64,000 nucleotides of DNA from Pleomorphomonas diazotrophica (GTDB lineage: Bacteria; Pseudomonadota; Alphaproteobacteria; Rhizobiales; Pleomorphomonadaceae): the NCBI RefSeq assembly GCF_002844595.1, contig NZ_PJNW01000014.1:62001-126000 (forward strand). The letters are read 5' to 3'. Each line of letters begins with the position of its first letter. The first letter of the stretch is position 1. A program made the position numbers and the translations under genes. The notes beneath the pieces are model-generated. The model was given only the letters and a program-made list of their open reading frames with translations, did not search any database and had not been told where the DNA came from. Positions 30,370 to 37,585 of this stretch are shown in pieces.

Positions 30370-30678
30370 GCGCGGGCCCCTTTTCAATGCCGGGGGCGCC
30401 TTGCCGGGGTGGACGGCGGCGGCGCCGCATCCGCTCGGGCAGGGACCTCGCCACCAGCGAGCTGTTGACGTTTACGTAATGGTCATGACGACCGGAGACT
30501 TCCTTGCGCCTTATAGAGAATAAGGCGCCGGCTCACCAGACCTTGCGTACGAAATTCTACCACATGGGGCTTCATTCCATCGTCTGCGTCCGTTCGGTCG
30601 ATGGCGAGCCGAAAGCGGCTTACGCCTTTGGCCGCGATGCTCTATTGGGAAAAGATATTGCTCATGCCGGAGATATCC
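30370..30678. other. Divergent acnA/ccmA control region
   Basis: This 309-base region should hold the promoters of both genes. It contains 8-base palindromes TTACGTAA (30472-30479) and GTCATGAC (30482-30489), and a striking 9-base inverted repeat at 30506-30528. I see no gene in it. No canonical Irr or RirA iron box is recognisable. Confidence 0.45.
30506..30528. repeat. Inverted repeat GCGCCTTAT-N5-ATAAGGCGC
   Basis: Two perfect 9-base arms (30506-30514 and 30520-30528) with a five-base AGAGA spacer lie between acnA and ccmA. No T-run follows on either strand, so it is more likely an operator, or a hairpin in a 5' leader, than a terminator. Confidence 0.5.
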
Positions 30679-31320
30679 GTGAACCGCCCCTTTCAGCCTT
30701 TTCGTCTCGTCGTAGAGGCGCTCGGCGTCGACCGTGGCGGCCGGCGGGTGATCGAGGGCATTGAGTTCGAGGTGGCCGGAGGCGAGGCGGTTCTGGTTAC
30801 TGGGCCGAACGGCGTCGGCAAATCGACCTTGCTCCGGACGCTTGCCGGGCTTGGTCGGCCGGCGAGCGGTTCGATCCGCCTCGTCGCCGACGGCGTCACC
30901 GAGCCCGAGGAGATCGGCCCTCACGTCCACTATCTCGGCCATCGCGACGCGGTGAAGCCGGCCCTGACGGTCGGCGAGAACCTTGCCTTCTGGCGAGACT
31001 ACCTGGGCGCCGACGGTGGCGCACCGGTGGACACGGCGTTGGACGCCGTGGGCCTGCTCGATATAGCAACCCTGCCGGCCGCCTATCTGTCGGCCGGACA
31101 GCGGCGGCGCCTTGCCATCGCCCGCCTCATCGCGGTGCGGCGACCGCTCTGGCTGCTCGACGAACCGACCGCCGCGCTCGACGCCGCCTCGGAGGCGAGC
31201 CTCGTCGGGCTGATGACCGGCCATGTCGAGCGCGGCGGCGCGATCGTCGCCGCCACCCATCTCGCCATCGGCCTTGCCGGCGCCCGCCCGCTTCGTCTCG
31301 TCGCCGGGGAGATTGCCTGA
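30679..31320 (+). CDS. ccmA: Heme exporter ATP-binding protein CcmA
   Basis: The 213-residue ABC ATPase of the cytochrome c maturation machinery powers release of heme-loaded CcmE with CcmB, CcmC and CcmD. Walker A is TGPNGVGKSTLLRTLAGL (near 40). The CcmA hallmark HYLGHRDAVKPALTVGENLAFW lies near 90-110. The signature is LSAGQRRRLAIARL and Walker B LWLLDEPTAALD. I place the start at GTG 30679 because GGAG lies six bases before it (30669-30672). The in-frame ATG at 30664 has no ribosome binding site and contributes that GGAG. The stop overlaps the ccmB ATG by one base (TGATG). Confidence 0.93.
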   Translation: MNRPFQPFRLVVEALGVDRGGRRVIEGIEFEVAGGEAVLVTGPNGVGKSTLLRTLAGLGRPASGSIRLVADGVTEPEEIGPHVHYLGHRDAVKPALTVGENLAFWRDYLGADGGAPVDTALDAVGLLDIATLPAAYLSAGQRRRLAIARLIAVRRPLWLLDEPTAALDAASEASLVGLMTGHVERGGAIVAATHLAIGLAGARPLRLVAGEIA

Positions 31321-31988
31321 TGTCGCCGCTCGCCGCCCTCTATGTCCGCGAGTTGCGCCTGTCCGTGCGCATCGGCGGCGGCGCCTTGATGGGCGTCCTG
31401 TTCTACCTGATCGTGGTGACGACCTTCCCCTTTGCCATCGGTCCGGATCTCAACCTTCTGTCCCGTCTCGGTCCGGCCATCCTGTGGATCGGTGCGCTGC
31501 TTGCCACGCTGCTCGGCCTCGATCGGCTGTTCGAGGCCGATCGCGACGATGGCGCTCTCGACCTGATGATTGCCTCCGGTCGGTCGCTGGAGCTCTTGGT
31601 GATCGTCAAGGTGATGGCCCACTGGACGGCGACCGGCCTGCCGCTGGTCGTCGCGGCGCCCTTCCTGTCGCTGCTGCTCGCCATGCCCGCCGACGTGACG
31701 CTGGCCACCGTCGCGACGCTTCTCGCCGGCACGCCGGCGCTGACCCTGCTCGGGGCGATCGGCGCCGGACTGACGGTGTCGCTCAGGCGCGGCGGCCTCC
31801 TGCTGCCGATCCTCGTGCTGCCCTTTGCAGTGCCGGTGCTGATCTTCGGCGTCGCGGCGGCGACGGCCGTCGCCTTCGATCCGGCGGCCTTCCGTACGCC
31901 TTTTCTGCTCATCGTCGCCCTGACGCTGACGGCGGCGGCGATCTCGCCGATCGCCACCGCCGCCGCGCTCAGAAATGGGCTCGACTAA
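31320..31988 (+). CDS. ccmB: Heme exporter membrane protein CcmB
   Basis: The 222-residue inner-membrane protein has six predicted helices and the CcmB pattern: LYVRELRLSVRIGGGALMGVLFYLIVVTTFPFAIGP at the N-terminus, LLGLDRLFEADRDDGALDLM near 63-82, and GLLLPILVLPFAVPVLIFG. It forms the CcmAB part of the heme-handling complex of cytochrome c maturation system I. The gene follows ccmA with a one-base overlap. Normally ccmC and ccmD come next; here the stop is three bases from the end of a converging chemoreceptor gene, so the rest of the ccm set must be elsewhere. Confidence 0.93.
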   Translation: MSPLAALYVRELRLSVRIGGGALMGVLFYLIVVTTFPFAIGPDLNLLSRLGPAILWIGALLATLLGLDRLFEADRDDGALDLMIASGRSLELLVIVKVMAHWTATGLPLVVAAPFLSLLLAMPADVTLATVATLLAGTPALTLLGAIGAGLTVSLRRGGLLLPILVLPFAVPVLIFGVAAATAVAFDPAAFRTPFLLIVALTLTAAAISPIATAAALRNGLD

Positions 31989-31991
31989 CGA

Positions 31992-34010
31992 TCAAGCGGC
32001 CCGGATGGTGGCAAGGAAGCGCTGGAGCTCACCCTGCAGGCGCTCGGCCTGGGCCGACAGCGCGTCGGAGGCGTGCAGCACTTCCTGGGCGGCGGCCGAG
32101 GAATCGCCGGCCGCTTCGCCCACCTTGACGATGTTGCTCGCCACCGTGCTGGTGCCCTCGGCGGCCTTCTGCACCGAATCGGCGATTTCCTGGGTTGCCA
32201 TGCCCTGGTCGCGCACCGAGCCGGCCACCGTGTTGGATACCTTCGAGATATGGCCGATGGTCTCGGTGATGCGCATGATGGCATCGCTGGAATCGGCCGT
32301 CGACGCCTGGATCGCCGCCACCTGGGCGCCAATCTCGCTGGTCGCCTTGGCGGTCTGGTCGGCGAGCTGCTTCACCTCGGCGGCGACCACCGCGAAGCCC
32401 TTGCCGGCCTCGCCGGCGCGGGCGGCTTCGATGGTGGCGTTGAGCGCCAGGAGGTTGGTCTGGCCGGCGATGGTGTTGATGAGGTCGACGACGGCGCCGA
32501 TCTTGCGCGCCGCTTCCGACAGTTCGCGCACCTTGGCGGCCGTTTCCGAGGCATCCTGCACGGCCTTCGAGGCCACTTCGGTCGATTCGTTCACCTGACG
32601 GCCGATTTCGGCGATCGACGATGCCAGTTCCTCGGCAGCGGCGGCGACGGTGCCGACACCGGCAGAGGCCGCTTCGGAAGCGGCAGCCACGGTCGACGCC
32701 TTCTGCGTCACGTCGGTGGAGGATTGGGACAACGTCTGGGCCGAGCCGTTGAGCTGTCCGGCTGCGGCTGCCAGCGAGGAGGCGATGCCGCCGACGGTCT
32801 GCTCGAACATGTCGGCGAGCTGATGCACCTCGGCGCGCCTGAGCTCGGCCTGCGCGGCAGCGTCGGCCTCGCGGGCGGCGCGCGCTTCAGCGGCCTGGGC
32901 AAGGCTCGTCTTGAACACCTCGAGCGCCTCGGCCATGGCGCCGACCTCGTCCTTGCGGCCGCGGCCGGGAACCTCGGTCCTGAGGTCGCCGTCCGACACC
33001 TTCTCCATGGCGCGCGAGATGGCGACCACTGGCCGCGAGATCGAACGGCCGATGACCACGGCCAGAACCACGGCGCCCACCAGCGAGATGCCGGCCACGA
33101 TCAGGAGCATGCGGCGGATGGTCTCAATGAGGCCGGTGGTCGCAACGCCGATGGACGTCGATTCGACCGAGGCGGCGGAGCGTACAGCCGCCACCTTGTC
33201 GGCGATGGCCGTGGACGCATTGAGCAGGTCCTTGGCGGTCAGCGTGCGGAGATCGGTGGAGATCTGGTTGGCTTGGCGATAGGCCTCCTGATAGGCGGTT
33301 GCCGACCTCAGCACCTTGCCGAGCTGGGAAGCTTCCTGTCCTTCGCCGACCGCCTTGATCACCAGATTGAGTCGCTGAACGAGGCCATTGAAGCCGGCGT
33401 CGGCGGCCTTGAGATCGTCGGCCGTGCCGTTGTTCAGCAGCTTGTAAACCGCAAGACGCCCGGCGTTGTACTGTTCCGTCGCCTTGGTGGCGATGGGGAT
33501 GACAGCCGGCTTGCCGAGCTTGTCGACCTTGGAGGAGAAGAACAGCATGTCGTTCTTCAGCTTCTCGCCAAGCGGGTCGACGCTTTCGCGAATGATCTTC
33601 TGCTGGCGGGTCTTGAGGTCGACGAGCTTGGTCAGCACGGCGCTGTAGGTGTCGAACAGCGAGGCGATGGCCGTCATGTTATCCTTGCGGACACCCTCGT
33701 CGATCTTGCTGATGGCGTTGGCAATGGAGGCCCTAGTCGTCTCGGCAGCAGCCTTGGTGTCCGACAGGGCGGTTTCGCTGCCGGCCGTCAGGTAGGCGTC
33801 GACCTTGGCGGTGAGGTTGAGGAAAGCATAGTCGATGTCGCGGGTCAGCTCGACTTCATCGACGCGGTCGCGATGCTGGCCGAAGGAATGCTCGAAGGAA
33901 CTCAGCGAGAAGAGCGACAGGCCGGCGCAAGCGATCAGCAGTGCAATGACCAGCGCGAAGGCCACGAACACCTTTGAACCGATGGACAGATTGTTGAACA
34001 GACGCGCCAT
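31992..34010 (-). CDS. Membrane methyl-accepting chemotaxis protein with helical periplasmic sensor
   Basis: The 672-residue receptor has a first membrane helix at about 13-35, a periplasmic all-helical sensor at about 36-300 rich in Ala/Asp/Lys, a second helix at about 303-325 ([21 protein letters not shown]), a HAMP domain at about 326-380 ([34 protein letters not shown]), and a signalling coiled coil from about 400. The tip [27 protein letters not shown] is intact. The long helical sensor of about 260 residues suits the helical bimodular or four-helix type that binds small organic acids, but the ligand cannot be read from sequence. No CheR-tethering pentapeptide ends the protein. The stop is three bases from the converging ccmB. 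Confidence 0.93.
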   Translation of the reverse strand: MARLFNNLSIGSKVFVAFALVIALLIACAGLSLFSLSSFEHSFGQHRDRVDEVELTRDIDYAFLNLTAKVDAYLTAGSETALSDTKAAAETTRASIANAISKIDEGVRKDNMTAIASLFDTYSAVLTKLVDLKTRQQKIIRESVDPLGEKLKNDMLFFSSKVDKLGKPAVIPIATKATEQYNAGRLAVYKLLNNGTADDLKAADAGFNGLVQRLNLVIKAVGEGQEASQLGKVLRSATAYQEAYRQANQISTDLRTLTAKDLLNASTAIADKVAAVRSAASVESTSIGVATTGLIETIRRMLLIVAGISLVGAVVLAVVIGRSISRPVVAISRAMEKVSDGDLRTEVPGRGRKDEVGAMAEALEVFKTSLAQAAEARAAREADAAAQAELRRAEVHQLADMFEQTVGGIASSLAAAAGQLNGSAQTLSQSSTDVTQKASTVAAASEAASAGVGTVAAAAEELASSIAEIGRQVNESTEVASKAVQDASETAAKVRELSEAARKIGAVVDLINTIAGQTNLLALNATIEAARAGEAGKGFAVVAAEVKQLADQTAKATSEIGAQVAAIQASTADSSDAIMRITETIGHISKVSNTVAGSVRDQGMATQEIADSVQKAAEGTSTVASNIVKVGEAAGDSSAAAQEVLHASDALSAQAERLQGELQRFLATIRAA

Positions 34011-34206
34011 CGCTTCTTCCCCCAGAGTCTACGGACAATTCCGTATTGCTCGCGCCGGCCGGGACGCATGGAAGCGTCCCCGGACCCGCACGCGGCCTTG
34101 TGTGTCTAACAATGATAAGCGGGCGCCCTTAAAGTTTTCCAAACAGTGGAGTAGCCGGCTCCGGTTCTTTTCCTGTAAAAAATAACAATATCCAAATGAT
34201 GTTAAG

Positions 34207-35181
34207 TCACGACAGGCTGGGTTCGTAACTACGGCCAAGAACAGGCGTCGGCAGCGCGTCGCCGGCGAAATGCGCGGCGAGGTTGGCCCGCACCAATGCG
34301 CCCATCGCCTGCCGCGTCGCCATGGTCGCGCTGCCCTGGTGTGGCGAGAGCACGACGTTGGCGAGGCGCAAGAAGCGCGGGTCGATGGTCGGCTCGTTCA
34401 GGAACACGTCGAGGCCGGCGCCGGCGATCGCTCTGCTTTCAAGCGCGGCGATCAACGCCGCCTCGTCGATGGTGGTGCCGCGGGATATGTTGACGAGAAG
34501 GCCGTCGCGACCGAGCGCGGCAATGGTGGCGGCATCGACGAGGCCTGCCGTTTCGCCGCCGCCGGCCACCGCCACCACCAGAATGTCCGACCAGGCGGCC
34601 AAGGCCACCGGCGTCGGAAAGGCCCGCCAGGGCGACGAGGTCTTCGGCGATCTGTTCCAGTAGCCGATTTCGGTGTCGAAGCCTGCGAAACGGCGTGCGA
34701 TCGCCTCGCCGATGCGGCCGAGCCCGACGATGCCGATCTTCCGGCCCGAGACGCTGCCGGTGAGCGACATCGATCCCTCGGTCCAGGCTCCCGATCTCAC
34801 GAAGGCGTCGCCGTCGACGATGCGACGGGCGAGTGCCAGCGTCAGCGTCAGGGCCATGTCGGCAACGTCGGCGGTCAGCACGTCGGGCGTGTTGGTGACG
34901 GCGACGTTGTGACGCGCCGCCGCCGCAAGGTCGACCTTGTCGTAGCCGACGCCATAGACGGCGATCAGCTCCAATGCCGGCAGCGCCTCGATCAGCGCCG
35001 CTTCGGCGCCCCGTCCGCCGGAGGTGACCAGGGCCTTGATGTCGCCGACTTCCGCGAGAGCGGGCGGTCCGCCGGCCGGCAGATCGACGAGGTCGTAAAC
35101 CTCGCGCATTGGCGCCAAATCCCAGTCGGGCATCGACGACACCATGAGGACTTTCGGACGCGGCGGCGGAACGGCAGGCAT
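34207..35181 (-). CDS. D-2-hydroxyacid dehydrogenase
   Basis: The 324-residue NAD(P)-dependent enzyme belongs to the glyoxylate/hydroxypyruvate/2-ketogluconate reductase branch. It has YGVGYDKVDLAAA, the Rossmann loop GIVGLGRIGEAIARRF (near 149-164), and the catalytic residues Arg in LLVNISRGT, Glu in LDVFLNEP and His in LSPHQGS. Cofactor choice cannot be fixed: WNRSPK after the second strand suggests NADP. It is divergent from an SMP-30 lactonase, and the pair would fit a sugar-acid pathway in which the lactonase opens a lactone and this enzyme reduces a 2-keto acid. An ATG start within MPAVPPPRPKVLMVSSMPD is assumed. Confidence 0.9.
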   Translation of the reverse strand: MPAVPPPRPKVLMVSSMPDWDLAPMREVYDLVDLPAGGPPALAEVGDIKALVTSGGRGAEAALIEALPALELIAVYGVGYDKVDLAAAARHNVAVTNTPDVLTADVADMALTLTLALARRIVDGDAFVRSGAWTEGSMSLTGSVSGRKIGIVGLGRIGEAIARRFAGFDTEIGYWNRSPKTSSPWRAFPTPVALAAWSDILVVAVAGGGETAGLVDAATIAALGRDGLLVNISRGTTIDEAALIAALESRAIAGAGLDVFLNEPTIDPRFLRLANVVLSPHQGSATMATRQAMGALVRANLAAHFAGDALPTPVLGRSYEPSLS

Positions 35182-35300
35182 GGCGAACTCCGGTTGTTGG
35201 GGCGCTGAGAGGTGTCCTTGACGCCCTCCATTCGTATGACGATAGTGCCCTGCCGCACGCCGGGGAAGGGCGGACGCCGCAGGATGGCGAGGAGGAGAGC

Positions 35301-36239
35301 ATGAGCGACTACGACACGTTTGACGGCCGCTTCGGGTCGCTGGTGATCGGCAGCGCCGCCATCGAGCGGCTGTGGACCGGCGGCCGCTGGACGGAGGGGC
35401 CTGTCTACGTGCCCGCCGCCAAGGCCTTGCTCTGGTCCGACATCCCCGAGGACCGCGTGCTGCGCTATGACGAGACGAGCGGTGCCGTCTCTGTGTTCGA
35501 GCATCCCTGCGGCTACCACAACGGTCATACGCTCGACGCCTTCGGCCGCGTGATCGCCTGCGAGCATGGCGGTCGCCGCGTTTCCCGTCTTGGTCATGAT
35601 GGTCGCTGGGAAACCGTCGTCGATCGCTTCGACGGCAAGCGCCTCAACTCCCCCAACGACGTGGTGGTGAAGTCGGACGGAAGCATCTGGTTCTCCGATC
35701 CGAGCTACGGCATCGACAGCGACTACGAGGGACATGCGGCGAAAAGCGAGATCGGCGCCTGCAACGTCTACCGCCACGATCCCGAAACCGGCGAGACGAC
35801 GGCGGTGGTGACCGGCATCGACCGCCCCAACGGTCTCGCCTTCTCGCCGGACGAGAGCGTCCTATACGTCTCGAACACGTCGCTGTCCGACAGGCCAGCC
35901 ATCCATGCCTTTCGAGTCGCCGAGAATGGGCAGGCGGTGGGCGAGGGCCGGGTGTTCGCGATCTCCGAGGCTGGCTTTTTCGATGGCTTCCGCCTTGATC
36001 TGGCCGGCAACCTCTGGACATCCAGCGGCGACGGCGTTCGCGTCTATGCCGCCGATGGTACGCTGCTCGGCCGCATCAACATTCCCGAAACGGTGTCCAA
36101 CCTTTGCTTCGGCGGTCCCAAACGCAACCGGCTCTATATCACCGCGACGTCGTCGCTTTACGCGGTTTACGTGTATGCGAACCCGGCGAACCGGCCGCTG
36201 CCGTCGGCCGAAAGCGCGGCGCACCTGGGTCGTGGGTAG
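35301..36239 (+). CDS. SMP-30/gluconolactonase family protein
   Basis: The 312-residue six-bladed beta-propeller hydrolase of the SMP-30/Gnl/LRE family opens sugar lactones. Metal-site residues fall in GGRWTEGPVYVP (Glu32), RLNSPNDVVVKSDGSIWFSDPSYG (near 114-137; Asn and Asp) and GIDRPNGLAFSPDESVLYVS (near 172-191). There is no signal peptide, so it acts in the cytoplasm. A strong ribosome binding site (GAGGAGGAGAGC) precedes the ATG. It is divergent from the 2-hydroxyacid dehydrogenase and upstream of a LacI regulator, consistent with a sugar-acid catabolic role; the exact lactone is unknown. Confidence 0.92.
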   Translation: MSDYDTFDGRFGSLVIGSAAIERLWTGGRWTEGPVYVPAAKALLWSDIPEDRVLRYDETSGAVSVFEHPCGYHNGHTLDAFGRVIACEHGGRRVSRLGHDGRWETVVDRFDGKRLNSPNDVVVKSDGSIWFSDPSYGIDSDYEGHAAKSEIGACNVYRHDPETGETTAVVTGIDRPNGLAFSPDESVLYVSNTSLSDRPAIHAFRVAENGQAVGEGRVFAISEAGFFDGFRLDLAGNLWTSSGDGVRVYAADGTLLGRINIPETVSNLCFGGPKRNRLYITATSSLYAVYVYANPANRPLPSAESAAHLGRG

Positions 36240-36243
36240 TAGT

Positions 36244-36272
36244 GACCTAAGCAATATCACCTAAGCGGTGAT
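36244..36272. promoter_or_regulatory. Repeated ACCTAAGC and inverted repeat ahead of the LacI gene
   Basis: ACCTAAGC occurs twice, at 36245-36252 and 36259-36266, exactly 14 bases apart. The second copy is part of an inverted repeat ATCACC-TAAGC-GGTGAT (36256-36272). The element lies just after the SMP-30 stop and 116 bases before the LacI start. It may be an operator for autoregulation or a weak 3' hairpin; there is no T-run. Confidence 0.35.
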
Positions 36273-36387
36273 GCTCGCTGCAGCTTACCGGCGGCCGTGT
36301 GGCGTTCAGTATCAAGAAAACTGTCGACAGGCCCGCCAGAATCGATATTGATCTCTGGTAATTGGCAGTCTCCGGAGTTGACCCAAC

Positions 36388-37413
36388 GTGGGCGATGATC
36401 GTGCTCGGCTCAATCTGAAAAGTCTGGCCCGCCACCTTGATCTGTCGATTACTACCGTCAGTCGAGCGCTGCGCAACGGGCCGGAGGTCCGCAAGGAGAC
36501 CATCGAGCGGGTTCAGAAGGCGGCGGCTGAGCTTGGTTACGTCCGAGACTTCGGCGGCCTGACGCTCAGGACCGGTCTGTCCTATTCCATCTGCGTGCTG
36601 ATGTCGGCCGTGCCGCCGGACGATATCGCCGACACAGGCTCCGTGGGCCTGCTTCAGGGCGTGCACGAAGTGGCCCAGGCAGCCGGCTACGCCGTGACCG
36701 CCGTGCCGCTTGCTCCCGGCGCGGACCCGATCGACGCGCTGAAGACCATCATCGACGGGCGCCGTGCCGACGGGCTGATCTTCGATCACACCTTGCCGAT
36801 GGATCCGCGGGTCCGCTTCCTGCTGGAGCGCGACTTCCCCTTCGTCACCTTCGGGCGCACCGAGCTGTTCACGCCGCATGCCTGGTTCGACATCGACGAC
36901 GAGGACGCCACCTACCGCGCCGTGCGGCATCTTCTGGCAAGCGGCTACCGCCGCATCTGCCTCATCAACCCGCCGACCGAGTTCATGTTCTCGCAGTATC
37001 GCCAGCGTGGCTACCGCAAGGCACTGGCCGAGGCGGGTGTGGAGATCGATCCGCGTCTCGTCCTCGATCTCGACCTCACCGCTCGGCGGACGCGCGCCTC
37101 GGTCAAGGACCTGATGGTGCAGGAAAGCCCGCCCGACGCCTTCATCTGCGTCAACGACATCACCTCGCTCGGCATGATGACCGGCCTTCGCGACATCGGG
37201 CTGGATCCCGCCGATTTCGGTTTCTGCGCGTCGACCACCACCCGGCTGATCGAGTATGTCGAACCGACGCCGGTGAGCTTCTATTTCCCGCTGCAGGAGG
37301 CCGGGCGGCGCCTGACGCGGTTGATGCTGCGCCGCCTCGAAGGCGAGACCGACATCACCCAGTTGCAGGAGTTGGCGGTCGCCGAGATGCACGTGCCGAC
37401 GCGGCGGCGGTGA
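36388..37413 (+). CDS. LacI family transcriptional regulator
   Basis: The 341-residue repressor has the LacI helix-turn-helix and hinge at residues 8-60 (NLKSLARHLDLSITTVSRALRNGPEVRKETIERVQKAAAELGYV), followed by a periplasmic-binding-protein-like ligand domain with SVGLLQGVHEVAQAAGY, RADGLIFDHT, YRRICLINPP and DAFICVNDITSLGMMTGL. The start is GTG 36388 with GGAG ten bases upstream. It lies 172 bases upstream of a GH2 beta-mannosidase on the same strand and probably controls it in response to a mannoside or related sugar. This is inference from position only. Confidence 0.93.
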   Translation: MGDDRARLNLKSLARHLDLSITTVSRALRNGPEVRKETIERVQKAAAELGYVRDFGGLTLRTGLSYSICVLMSAVPPDDIADTGSVGLLQGVHEVAQAAGYAVTAVPLAPGADPIDALKTIIDGRRADGLIFDHTLPMDPRVRFLLERDFPFVTFGRTELFTPHAWFDIDDEDATYRAVRHLLASGYRRICLINPPTEFMFSQYRQRGYRKALAEAGVEIDPRLVLDLDLTARRTRASVKDLMVQESPPDAFICVNDITSLGMMTGLRDIGLDPADFGFCASTTTRLIEYVEPTPVSFYFPLQEAGRRLTRLMLRRLEGETDITQLQELAVAEMHVPTRRR

Positions 37414-37535
37414 CGCCGCAGGGATCCTGAGGCCACAAGATCGTACATCCCCGCTGGTGATCCTTTCGTTTGCCCGTCTGGATTGGTCGGGCTATGGTAC
37501 TGCGATTCCCCGGCGTGTGTCGCTCCGCAGGGGAA

Positions 37536-37549
37536 GGGACGTTCGTCCC
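37536..37549. promoter_or_regulatory. Palindrome GGGACGTTCGTCCC, possible LacI operator
   Basis: Perfect six-base arms GGGACG and CGTCCC around a TT centre lie 36 bases upstream of the beta-mannosidase ATG and downstream of the LacI gene. Length and even symmetry suit a LacI-family operator. The site is short, so chance is possible in GC-rich DNA. Confidence 0.35.
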
Positions 37550-37585
37550 GGAGGAGCAGCGGCTTCCAGCATTTCGAGATAACCT

